Below are positions 24,552-36,404 of a DNA stretch of 64,000 nt, one piece after another (within the stretch, counting starts at the first letter, position 1; each line of letters opens with the position of its first letter). Source of the stretch: Styela clava (Eukaryota; Chordata; Ascidiacea; Stolidobranchia; Styelidae); the NCBI RefSeq assembly GCF_964204865.1, contig NC_135258.1, positions 3,835,001 to 3,899,000 on the forward strand, in the 5' to 3' direction. The notes under the pieces are model-generated. The model was not told the origin of the DNA, made no database searches, and saw nothing but the letters and a program-made list of their open reading frames with translations. The position numbers and the translations under genes are program-made.

Positions 24552-26966
24552 TGTTCAAATATTTCACAAAAATCCTATATTCTACAACTTTAATCCATCT
24601 TTCGCACTAAACATTCAACAATTACAAACTACTTATTTCAGTCTTTCAGAAAGGACGTCGAGCATTATTCAGATTTATCAATTCGACAAGATTTAGAATT
24701 GAGCTAAAATTCTTAATGCCATATTTTTTTTAAATATTTTTGTGTGAGCGAACACATACTTTTCCATCTAAATTCTGTACATTTCAAACCTTACTCGAGG
24801 TTTTGTTTGCTCTCCCGATTCTATAATCAGGTATTTTTTTGTCTTCATTTAATATTTTATCGTCTACTGCTGATTATGAATAATACCGGTAAACTTATAC
24901 CGGTACTTAAATTAAGTAAATAATAAATTCCAATTTACCATTTAGTTTGAAATAATTAAAATTATACTGAACTAAATTTCAATAATTTTTATAATATTAT
25001 ATATTTAACAGAATAATAATTGGTTAACTTTCTAAATCTATTTTCTGAATAAGTATATAGAAACGAGTACGGTACATTTAGTTGGCAATTCGTACGACGA
25101 CTAGACGTCAACATTATTCTGCTCTCGGTCGCCGAATGTGTTTTCTTTCGCTCAATTAGTTTGAGTTTTTTTATCTGATTGAATATACCATAAATAATCT
25201 TCAACCGCATTTTATTAATATAATTTTAATATTAATATTAATTCTTATATACTAATTACCTCATTACTTTTATAAGAATATATAATCCAGTATCAGCTGT
25301 TTACACGCTAGGATAATTTTTGTAATCACTGAGGCGCGACAACGAACACCAACAGAAAATTTTACAAAATCGTTGGCGGAAAAACGAAAACCAAGTGAGT
25401 TGTAGTAATTTTTTGGACGGGAGTAAATATGGGGGAAGGTATAAGGATTAATTGATGTTCAAAAAAGTTCAAACCAAATTAGAATTAATGTTGACTAATT
25501 ATTGTTAGTGGTATGTGCTGTTGTATATTTTTATTATTGTTGCAATGCTCATTTCATTGTTTGTGGAAATAAATCTCTCTCTCTCTCTCTGCTCTGTTTT
25601 CAGGTTGGCGAAATCTCTCTCACTCTGTTAAATGTAAACCTGTAGTTGCTAATGGAAAACATTTACAAATACAGAAATATTCTTTTTTGCCTTTGTCAGT
25701 GTTGGTCTTTTAGTGAACAGCTAACACATGTATTCCACAAGTTTGCTGGATGTGATTAGTTTATTTTTTAAAGCTTTTCCGAATGCCCATATAAATTGTA
25801 ACAAAAATTGTTGTGATTTATGGTAATGATTAAATAGGGCACAGTATTCTGATTTCAATATGTCCCGACATTTGGTTCAATAAAACAACATTATATTGTC
25901 TCTGAAACGAGGACGTCTGTTACGATGACATATTCTTTCTTTGCTAAAAACTCTGAATGCTACAACAGAAAATATTTTTTTAATCTTGTAAACTCGATTA
26001 TCTTTTTCAAGGAATTCAATAGTAATGTTTTTGAATTGCACTTCCGTTTGGTTTATCTGCAGTGCCGGTTTGTGTTTTGAGGCGATATGGAGCCCCCAGA
26101 CTTTTTGGGTCTCGTGTAGTTTCGTACCTAACGTACTTCTAGTGGGCGTAGCATAACAATTTTTTGATATGTCAATCCTAACCCCCATCTGACTACGCCA
26201 TCCAAAAAAATTAAATCACTACGACATCACAATCACGGCATAGAGCTTGCCAAATATACGCACGATCGACCGAAACGGCATTGGCGCCGGCGATAAAAAA
26301 CTGACTGACGTTATCGGTCTCTCTCCTATTGGAATCGTTGCGACGAGAGAACTGTTCGATTTCGGGTGCTCGTTTGCGCGTCTTGGATGGCAGTTCGTAT
26401 AGTTTGAAGGGCTCTATTACGTCACTGTGACGTCGTAATGACGTAATTTTTGGATGGTGTAGTCAGGTGGGGGTTAGGATTGATACTTGAAAAAAATTTC
26501 ATGCTACGCCCACTAGAAGTGTGTTAGGTAAGAAACTACATGAGACCTGACTTTTTCGTAAAGGGGGGCCTCGCACTCACTGTTATAATTAATGTCTTTT
26601 TTATGTGGGTTTTTTTTTTTAATAGGAGAATTGTGCTGTAGAGATCTAATTTACTGGAAGGAAAAAAATTTTGAAAGCATTTGAGAGTTTATAGCAAAAA
26701 AACAGAATTTTGGTCACGTGATGGCAGAGTGTTTTTTTTATGTGCCCAAATGTCGGGACATATGGGAGTCAGATAACTATAGCCTACTGTCTTCATGGTT
26801 TTTTGTTGCAATGATTCTGTTTCTATGTTTTTTTAAGACTGATTCATAAAATTATGTAGCCTATCCCAACATACTGACCTAATAATTTTCATCCAAATTA
26901 AAATGCACAAGTTTTTTTTAATTCAACAGGATTGCGTAAATTATTTTTCTATATTGTCCTTTACAG
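24552..26966. promoter_or_regulatory. Head-to-head interval between PPP4R2 and CEP63
   Basis: The two genes diverge across this interval, so it should contain both promoters. A donor-like site (aaaaccaa|gtgagttg, near 25396) follows a slightly GC-richer stretch from about 25320 and could close a non-coding first exon of CEP63. The CEP63 start exon has an acceptor (ctttacag) just before 26967. The interval also holds a CT run (25574-25590) and a MITE (26107-26548). TATA boxes or factor sites were not identified. Confidence 0.4.
26107..26548. mobile_element. GGGTCT-ended MITE upstream of CEP63
   Basis: It begins gggtctcgtgtagtttcgta and ends aaactacatgagacct. The perfect 8-bp duplication gacttttt lies at 26099-26106 and 26549-26556. 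The interior is collinear with 23565-24018 in the same orientation, including 'gatttcgggtgctcgt' and 'gtcactgtgacgtcg'. It is non-coding. Confidence 0.9.
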
Positions 26967-26993
26967 GATAACACATATTAGCAGCACATAATT

Positions 26994-29900
26994 ATGGACA
27001 CTACAATATGGGAAGGTATGCAGAAGCAACAATTAGATGGTGGATTACTACTGACATCATGTGGTGCTGAACTGCAAGAATTAATGCGGCAAATTGACAT
27101 CATGGTCCGACATAAGAAAATGGAATGGGAAGGGGAACTAGCAGCTGTACAGGTAACTATTTCTGTATTCTTCGATAAGATAGTAATTTTTTTTTGCTTT
27201 CAGCTTCACTCATGCCTTTTGCTTCAAACAAGGCTAGACAAAAGCTGTTATTAAGCCATTTCTAACTAGATCCCAAATAAACACTCTACAAACTCACTTC
27301 GCTGTCGGGAGTTATCCAAGCTATAATAAAGGATTGTTGGTAGTAAGCCAAGAAACGTTGAGTTTCAGTGTATTGTTCAAGAATAGAGCAAAATGGTATT
27401 GAAAAGCCGCAAAATTGATGTCTGACTGCGATCCCTGGAAAGTGCATTACAAAAAAATATTGAATTTTTTTGGGGGAGGGGGGAGGCATGGCGTATGTTT
27501 TTTGAGTATTTATGAGAGTCAAGTGGGAGGCATGAGATTTATCTATACTAAGACTTTTAAACTCGGCCTATATGCAAGGATATAAGGCACTTCGTAAATA
27601 ATCTCTTCTCACTATTGCAGGACAAACTCGAAGTTCGTGAACAAGAACTCGGTCACACTAAATCTATGTTAAATCAAAAACATCAGGAAGTAGGAATGTT
27701 GAAACACAAATTAGATGGGTTTGACGGTAGCCAACGAAACGTGGTAAAACAATACGAATCCCAGTTATCGTATCTTCGCAACGAATTACTACAATTGAAA
27801 TCGACGTACTCAAAAATGCAGAAACATTATGCAAAACAAGGTGATTATTTAATCAAATAATTTAAAATACTATATAACATTTATTTTACAAAAAATTACT
27901 TCGAATTGAGACAGCCATGCTCATACAATTCCTAAGAACACTCCATTACCAGATATTAAGTAATCTATAAAATCAACTAGAAAATAATATCAATAACTTT
28001 CAAGTTTATTGATGAAATAACAGGCGACCCAAAAAGATTTTTCATGCAACGCAGTTTTGGGTCGCGACGCAAAGGTTGAGAAACACTGCACTAAGCCATC
28101 ACACCTACTAATATAACGCAAACAATTTTGTTTTTACCAATTATTCATATCTTCCATTATTTTCCAAATAGAGTATCGACCCTGGCCTTGATCGTAGACT
28201 GAAAATATTTGAAATTTCAGATTCGATAGAAGTACTTTATTTTACCTACCCTAGCTGTTATCTTTCAACAGGAAAGATAAGTGAGCGAGAGCACACACTT
28301 CAAAAAGAACTTGAAAAAACTCGTGCTGAACTTGACTCAAAAGTTCAACAAGAGACAGAGTTTGTGAAAGAGAAAGGAGCATTTGAAGTTAAACTGCGAG
28401 CATTGCAACACCAAATCGAATGCCTAGAAGCACAAAGGAAATCATTTGCTGAAAAGAGTGAGAGAATTCAACAGCAGGTCAGTGCTAGAGAGTGTTCTTA
28501 AGCTACAAATATTTTGCGTCCAATTCCAGATGCCAGATTAGTTTTGGACTGCCCTATAGTGATGTCATTTTGTCATTTACACAAAATATGATCAGTTTAC
28601 ATGAAACAAATCTTTTATTGCAGGGACGTAGCCAGGAGTGAGATTTGGGGGTCGGAGCCCTCTACTTTTGAAAAAAGAATTATTTTCTGTATCATACATA
28701 ACATTTTTTTTGGGGCTCCATATGTATGTGTACTAATTATATTATGTAGCTCACTAATTTTGTTTGCCTACTTTACATCAAGTTGTGTAAAGGAACTGAA
28801 ATCTATGGGGGAATATTCACTTGGCTAACACAGACAGTCCCCGAACTTGTAATAGAACTAAAATAAGGAAAATCAGAATTATGCTCTCACCTTAACCAGG
28901 TACACACGCTACGGGAGTCCCCAAAAATGATCTATCATTAGGATTTTTATAATTTATTTTAATTATACGATTTATTATGTTCAGGTTTATACGTACCAAG
29001 CCCGTTTGAAGCGTAGCAATCAAATGATCGAGGAGGTCGAGTCTACGAGTCAAAATCTGGTTAAGAAACTTGAATCCGAACTGATCAATGATAAAGAATT
29101 GATCCAAACTCAAGAAAATTTGATCAAAGAATTGCAGAATAAAACAAGAGAACTGGATGATTTAAGGAAGGGAACAGTGAAAGAGAAATACATGTTACAG
29201 GTGGGGCATGTCATAGCATTGGTTCCTTTACATTTGAACCCACGTACATTTGAACCCATGACAATTGCACCTGTATGCTATTGCACCTATGGAATTTTTT
29301 TTGTTTCATGGATAGTTAAACCCATACTAACCCTAACCCATGGGTTTTAGCACCCGCATATAGATTGAACCCGTGGATATACGCATGGGTTCAAATGTAC
29401 ATGGGTTCAAATGTACGGTCACCCATAGCATTGAGTTGCTTTTCAAAAATATTCACTAATTTCACTAATTTGAGTGACATACAGTGATTTATGACTGTGA
29501 TATTTTGCTGATTGGGCGGAGCAAGAAAAACGACCAAGAGGAGACATTGGCAGCAGCTAACGGATGTACAGCGTGTTATTCACCCTCGTTTCCAATGCTT
29601 GAGTTGATGAATTGTTTAGGACTCTTGTTAGCTTTATGGATGTTACACCAGGCATCGATTGCCTTGTATTGTTTCTGTAACAATCGGATTTTCAAGAGTC
29701 TTTGAGGGTCTAAAAAGTGTTTCAAGCAGAATTTTTTTTTTTTAATTTCAGAAGAGGTAAGTTACAATTCTCATCCACCACCCTGTCCCCTGGCTATGCC
29801 TTTTATGTCAAATATCTCACAAACGGTAAAATAAATAAGCAATGCAGAACCGAAAGAATTCCAGTTTTTCCAAAAATGATAGCTCTTCACAATTCAGTGA

Positions 29901-32900
29901 CTGCCTATACATAGCCTTATTCAGAGTGAAAGACATGAAGGAGCATTGAATATAAAAATTGTTTATTGAAGATTCAATTTTATCTCTTTTAGGAGGAACT
30001 CGATAAAGCGACCTGTCGAGCCAGAGTTTTCGAAGATGAGGGCCGAGAATTAACATCGACTTTAAAAGCAAGAGAATCAGTCATGCGTGACTCTGAAATA
30101 GAAATCGCAGAGCTCAAAAATAGAGTTTCAGATCTCGAGAACATGCTCAGAACGAAACAAAAACTCATTGAATCATTGCAGACAAGATCGCCACTAAAAA
30201 GTCGAGAGGATGAAATGCAACGTAACGTCGCACATTTGGAATCTCTCGTCTCGACTTACAGGAACTCAGAATCTAGTCTAAGGTATTTCACTATTTCTGT
30301 GTTTTGAATACTTTTACTAAGCAGGGAGAGGAAGGTGATGAAATTTACTCTCACTTGAAATTACCAGCTTTTTACACAGTGCAGCTCTTCTTGGCTAATT
30401 TATTTCACTCTTTTGCAGTGAGTAGGGCTGGGCATTTTCGAATACCTTTTGATTTCAGAATCGAATCGAATAATTTTTTCGAATCGAATCGAATCTCGAA
30501 TACTTGAAAATATATAATTGTAAGCGACTTTATTATAGTAATTGGTCCTCTCAAAAATATGAATTACTGAAGACATAGAATAAATCACTCAGATAGATTA
30601 CTGAGCGTTCACACAGAATAACAAACACGTTTTATCAATAACTCACTACTGAGAATAGTCATATGTTAGGATTCCGTTGAAAAAAAATATGACTCAAATA
30701 AAAAAAAAATTGGGGAATTCACCTCGACCATTAGCGGAAAGATAAAAACAAGATGGCGCCTGGCGGCGATTCGAAATTTAGCTCTGAACCGATTCGAATA
30801 ATTTACTATTCGATTCGAATATTCGATTCGAAATGCCCAGCCCTAGCAGTGAGAATGGGACATTTAACATTTGTCACCAACAAACCCTTATGTACAACCA
30901 TATAACCACTAGGTCGTCTATGAGTAAGGTGGCAGGGAAAGATATTTAACATGTCACGGCAACATAATTAGGCCAGTGGTTTATTAATTAACCTTTTATC
31001 TTTTGTGACTCATTTTCGTTACAAAAAAATTCTGTGGCACAATAACCTTTTTCATGCCAGTGATAAACTACAAAAAACAAAAAATACTTTCTGAAAAAAT
31101 AGACTTCAATAATTATTAGGAGAAAATTATCACCATGTAACAAAAAACAGCATTGTTCATTGCTACTACCATCAAATTTAACTAATTTATCAACAGCTAT
31201 AACACTTTTCAATAGGTCTTTGGGCAACCTGATCATTTTTATTTGGCCCACCAGTGCGTCATGGCCCTTGGTTGATAACCGGTACACTAGGCCACCATGC
31301 CAATTCTCAATGATTAATAATAAATTTAATATTTAAAAAATAACAATTAATTTGTTGAAGTTTTTCGATTCTCCTTTGGTTTATAGTAATAGATTTTTTA
31401 TATTCCAAGGGAGGAAAACCGCAACCTACAGAAAGAAGTTGAAAATTCACGACAAGAGATCCATAATTTAACAGATGCTTTGAAAAATACAGAAGAGGCA
31501 AAAGTGAGGCAATTTATTAAGAAATTTTACTAACAAGTGAATCTCTTTACACAGTTATGAGCAACAATTGAAATGGCAAGAGCTAGAGAACTATGGTGTT
31601 TCATTAAACGTTAGTGAACGTCCATCCAAATCAAATCGTTTTTCATTGGCCATTCAGGCAAACGGGAACAATTAAACAAAGCAAAATTAAAAATAACCAC
31701 AAAATGATTACTATACTTGTCGGCGACTACTTTGCAGATAACTTGAAACACCTCAAGCCTTGTGTTGTCAGAGAAAGAGCTATAAGGATATGTATTCTAC
31801 CTAGATAATTTCTGGAAAGATGTTCCATCAATATTCTCTAGGACAGGACTGTTGATCCAGAGAAAAACTTTAACACTCAGACTTACTCTAGACTCTCAGA
31901 ATAACATAACCCCTTTTTTTGAAACAGCATCTGTAAGCTTTTGTTAGATTGCAGGCTTAATTCTTCAGACAAAACAAGATATAACCTAATCAAACAGCAG
32001 ATAATCCACACTTTAATAGTATCTCGTTCAAGCATCCTTGTGGCAACTATCCATACGGATCCAGGATAGGAAGTATACAAAAAGAAAGGACTTACAGTTC
32101 AATACAAAATATACTTTGTCTCAACTCTAGCTTGATAAATGTGCTGACAAAAATTTCATTCTAATCAATAACTAAACGAGAATATCGGTCAGAGACAGAA
32201 GACTTATTGATCGAAAGTTAGGGGATCCCCCAGAACAGCGCTCTTACTCCATAGTGACACCTTGTGTCCCATCACTAATTAATTAATAACTCGCTAATTA
32301 TACGAAATAATTCATCCAAAATCAATAGGCTCTTGGTCCGACATATGATGAATGCACATGCAAAATCTGGAGCAGAATCAATCTCACTTTTGTGAGGTGA
32401 GATATCGCGTGCATCTAACAGACAACCGAACAGACAGGCAAATATCTATCAACATACTTACCAATTAAAATCGATAAGTAATTACAGTAGCAGATAATAA
32501 AAACATTGCAAAGTTTATTATGTAAAAATATGCCGAATACAAACTAATATTTTTGTGTTTCTTCCCCCTAAAAAATTTTCTCTACCTGGAGGAGGTCTTT
32601 CCTGTTGCGGAATGCTGAGATTGAGGCAATCCTGGGCTTTCTCTTTATTTCATTTGTCACGTTTTCCAGGTCACTAATCTGAACGTCGAAATTCGTCGCT
32701 TGCGGAATAAAGTCGAGGAGATGGAAGCGTCACACTCCACTAAGCTTTGCAGTATGAAAGCAGAGGTCACAACCATAGCATCTCATTTGCATAATCGAGA
32801 CGTAAATATTGCTCAGCTCGGACAAACGTGTGGCGATATGGAAAAGCAGCTACGAGAAGAATGTCAAAGACGAGACCAACTTGCAACGGAGTTACAAATG

Positions 32901-35900
32901 ACTGCGGCTCAATTAGAAAATTTGAGAGATCAGCAGACCGTGACGTCACAAATTGTGAGAGAAAAGAAAGCTACGGATCAGTCGCTCGTTGAAGCGGAAA
33001 TTGATCTCACATCTTTGAAAGAAAATTACACAAAAGCTGTCGGGAAACTGGAAGAGGAAAATATAATGCTGCAGAAAAAGGTACGATTTTGGTTCTCAGT
33101 TTCAAGTCCCATTTTTTTTATGAAAATATTATTTGGCCATGACAGACTAGAGATAAGATCGGGCCCGAAAATTCTAGCCCGGCCCGACCCGGGCCTGTGG
33201 GTGTTGGGCCCGATCAGAGCCCGACTAATTAGCTAGATTTGCAGGCCCGAACCCGAAGCAAACCTGAATTTTCATATTTTGTTTAGGAGTTCCTTTATTT
33301 CCTCACATAGTTTTAGTATATATTTTTTATAAACATATATTTATTTAAAAAAAAAATTAGCGATTGAATTGGATGGGCTCAGGCTTCAGATCTTAGCTCT
33401 ATAACAGACTAATAGTTTGATAATTAATTTTGATATCGGATTTACGCTTCAAGAGACCCTTAGTCATTGTGTTTATCTGTAGTTTCTGAAGGGCTTGGCC
33501 GATATGGATGAAATTTCTAACATGGTTATGCTTTCACTCTAGTTATCTGCATTTCACCAAAAGTTCAGATTGATGTTATGTTCTGCAAAAAATGCAAATT
33601 TGCGTGGATGATAACGATTTACTGAAGTGCGGGCTACCTCGTGTATCAGCAAAGATCCTGGGCGCCTATTGGCTTGTTTATTGATGATATCTACCAACTT
33701 CGTACCAAAGTATTCAGTCAATAACATAGATACATATCCCCTTATAGCTTTTAATTAGACCTATTAATTTCTTATTTCAGGTTTCTAGTCTCAAAGACCA
33801 AATGCTAGTTAAGGAGCAAATGGGCCAGGATGAATATTCCTCTGCTCTCTCTCATACTAGGGATGTTATCAACGGCATACGAGGGCAGGAGGACGATAGG
33901 ATTAAGAAGATCTGCGATGATTATGAAAAGAAAATTGAGAGTTTGAATTCTAGGTTAGGAAAATTTGATATTCTAAAATATTTGTTTTATGACTCTTATT
34001 CAAGAATTTTGACCCAAACAAGCATCTGCTCATACGTAATGATATGTGAAGTGGTACTATTTCTCGAAAGAACCAAATCTTTCCGTTTGAATCAAGAAAT
34101 TCTACGAAGATATGAACGGATGATTGAGACTTTACATTCTATGTTTGAAAATTTGATATAAATTCACAAACTTTGCAATAGAATCAGATTTTGCCAATCT
34201 CCTATGCCAAGTCTTTTAAAAATAAGATTTCCACCCTTGGGACGACCTTGTTGTTGTCAGTTAAAAAAGCAAATAAAACAAATAATGCTTTCTGATTTCC
34301 GCCAGAAATATTAACTTTAAATAAAAAGGATGAAATTCCGGCTCCTGTCACAGATAATTCCAAAATACAACTTAGACAATTAAAACATGCCAAATTCCAA
34401 CTGCACATCTCTGCGGATCAGTGGTTGCTTGTACAGAGCCTAGTTCAAAGTGAATGTGCTTCTATTCTATCTCTTCTCTTTCTATCTTGTTTTAATGAAG
34501 TTCTCTCTTTTACAGGCTGCAAGAGATGTCATCAAAAACTTCTGGCAAGAATCATTCTGTGGTAACTGATGGAGTTCTGAGTGACCCTGCTGATGATAAT
34601 GTAAGTATATTGGTTAAGAGTGGCAACAGAACAGAATCTCAATCTTAGCACGTATAGATTATTTATGCCACTCCTTTCGCTCTGAGCCCTGTGGCAGTGG
34701 TTCTCAACCTGTGGCCCCTACGGGAACTTTTCAAGTGGTACGTGAGCAGCTTTGATTTATTGCAACAGTTAACTTCTAAGTCTAAATTATGCCAGCAACG
34801 TTTTCTCTTTATTTTTTATACTGTATGTATTCGCTAAACGGCATTTATAGTGCTACCGGTCTTTGTGTTTACAGATCCAAGTTTATTTGTCAGAGGTTCG
34901 CGATAATTCAGTAGTGGCAGTAGTTTTTATCTACTAAAAATTTTGAAATGATCGGTGGTTACGGGAAAAGCCCCAAATGTTTGTCGCAATGACAACAATT
35001 TAGCAAATGACCCTATGAATTCAGTTTTTGTCTAAAATGGGTGGGCAAGGTGTTTGGGCCAGGGGCCAAAATTATTTTGCCCACCTAGACTGGCAGGCCG
35101 TGTAAGTGTGACGTAAAAAATTTTACATTTTATGAACAATATTTACAGAGTTACAACAGCAAACGTGTAAAACGATAAGCCCCGTGCCAAAACAATTTAA
35201 TAGCAATCTCAACAAATTCCTAAAGCATCGGGCAGGCCAAACTGAATTACTCAACAGGACAGATTTGACCCGTGGGCCGTAGTTTGCTCATATCAAGTCT
35301 AAAACCATTTTATTCATCTTTTTAGATACCCAGTCTTCAAATCAAGATTTCTGCAACATCTAACGGCACAAGTCAACCTAGCACAGTCGTTCCACCATCA
35401 GTTTCATCTTCAAAATCTAGCAACAGTGAAGCTGTGAAAGACTTCTTGGAAGAAGTAGGGTCACTGAGGTCACGAACTCCGACCCCTACACGACAATTCT
35501 TAAAATCAATTGGAATTGCTCCTTCTACAGTAACCGAAACGTCGCCGAATAATTCAATTTTTTCAACTCATATGGACGATAGTATTGATGAAAGAGAATT
35601 GAATGCGATACTTGGTCTACAGCAAGAAGATATTGGCAACAATAATAAAATGTCCAAAAATGACGGTTTACAGGTATTTTTTTCAAACAATCTTGCTTTG
35701 ATAAACCTTATATTGGAAATAGATAGCTCATGAAAGATTTGATAGCAACCAATTGTTGTTCATAAGAAACAGAATTTTAGGAGCAGTGTTCCCTCTAAGG
35801 TGTGCGCGCGCACACAGCTTTCAGAGGCTGCGCACACGCATAGATTTACTGCGCACAGGCATATTTCGATGTAATGTAACAATGTGCTCGGTTGGCAGGT

Positions 35901-36404
35901 TGAGAAAGTTTGTTGTTGGCCCACTTATTACCCGGTTAGAACGCCAAAATTTCTTCATTGGTTTTTGCACAAATATTAGTCATTTCCAAAAAAGTGCGCA
36001 CACTAAAATTTCTGCGCACACATACTACAAAAAATTAGAGGGAACATTGTTTAGGAGTATAGGATTTTTCAAATTTGATTTGGGGGAAAGGGAATCCTAT
36101 GCGATGGTCAACCAAAGCCCCTCGTCCCATTAGGGCCATTACCAATCCGTGTCGGATAGATGTTTGTTTCAGATCTATGGACTTGACGGAGGAAGCTGTT
36201 ACGGGCCTAACCGCACGAGACTTTCTCCTCGTAATATTTATAGTTAATAGTTTTAATCAGCTTTTACCTTAATTGCTCTTCTAGGATTTCCTGAAAGATG
36301 AAGAACTGCGATCCAAAGAATTGGAATCAAGAATTGATAAACACATTGAAAATATGAAAGAGGCGATGGCAGCCACAGTGAACAAATACCTAGCTCCGGT
36401 TTAA
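26994..36404 (+). CDS. CEP63: Centrosomal protein of 63 kDa (CEP63/DEUP1 family)
   Basis: CEP63 is a coiled-coil centrosomal protein that works with CEP152 in centriole duplication. Eleven coding exons join in frame: 26994-27152, 27621-27840, 28272-28477, 28985-29200, 29993-30282, 31410-31503, 32670-33080, 33781-33953, 34516-34600, 35326-35673, 36285-36404. They give 773 residues (human about 703). The N terminus has the signature [19 protein letters not shown] and [10 protein letters not shown], then EVREQEL and [13 protein letters not shown], closely matching vertebrate CEP63. Most of the rest is heptad-rich coiled coil with Glu, Lys and Gln. A Ser/Thr/Pro-rich segment follows at about residues 620-735. 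The last exon is a short helical tail ([18 protein letters not shown]) in the position of the CEP152-binding C terminus of the family. Vertebrates have CEP63 and DEUP1; a single ancestral gene is likely here. The start is preceded by an acceptor, so the 5' untranslated region is spliced. Confidence 0.93.
28712..28922. mobile_element. Palindromic MITE, 212-bp form, CEP63 intron 3
   Basis: It is collinear with the reverse of 45225-45436, sharing 'acaagttgtgtaaagg'-like and 'attcacttggctaacacag' segments and the end 'tacgggagtcccc'. The left end is more diverged (ggggctccatatgtatgtgt). No exact target duplication was read. It sits within another repeat whose left end is cagggacgtagccagg near 28622. 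Confidence 0.65.
29221..29423. mobile_element. Short MITE with ACATTTGAACCC repeats, CEP63 intron 4
   Basis: Paired motifs 'acatttgaacccacgtacat' on the left and 'gggttcaaatgtacatgggt' on the right form a terminal inverted repeat. The flanking direct repeat catagcattg (from 29212 and from 29424) is 10 bp, so the exact boundary is uncertain by one or two bases. Non-coding. Confidence 0.75.
30423..30845. mobile_element. TAGGGCTGGGC hAT-type MITE, CEP63 intron 5
   Basis: It starts TAGGGCTGGGCATTTTCGAA and ends TTCGAAATGCCCAGCCCTA, flanked by a perfect 8-bp duplication gcagtgag (30415-30422, 30846-30853). Subterminal runs of cgaatcgaat repeats face each other, and 'acaagatggcgcctggcggc' lies near the right end. 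Related pieces occur at about 5041-5115, 58427-58950 and 62890-63420. Confidence 0.92.
32170..32470 (-). repeat. Dispersed repeat, inverted copy, CEP63 intron 6
   Basis: It matches the reverse complement of 11640-11930, including 'agtgacaccttgtgtcccat', 'gagatatcgcgtgcatctaa' and the cagacaaccgaacagacagg run. Differences are scattered substitutions. Confidence 0.8.
33150..33403. mobile_element. Small hAT-type MITE, CEP63 intron 7
   Basis: It starts gagataagatcgggcccgaa and ends with tcagatcttagctctata. The perfect 8-bp duplication acagacta lies at 33142-33149 and 33404-33411. The left part is GC-rich (gcccggcccgacccgggcc) and carries short internal palindromes. Confidence 0.82.
35784..36049. 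mobile_element. CAGTGTTCCCTCTAA hAT-type MITE, CEP63 intron 10
   Basis: It starts CAGTGTTCCCTCTAAGGTGT and ends TTAGAGGGAACATTG. The perfect 8-bp duplication tttaggag lies at 35776-35783 and 36050-36057. It contains an alternating gtgtgcgcgcgcacac stretch. A minus-strand SINE piece follows at about 36090-36200. Confidence 0.92.

Noticed and set aside
35753..36133. 126-codon frame in CEP63 intron 10
   Set aside because: It runs across the CAGTGTTCCCTCTAA MITE and its flanking SINE piece; Arg/Cys codons come from the gcgcgc tract.
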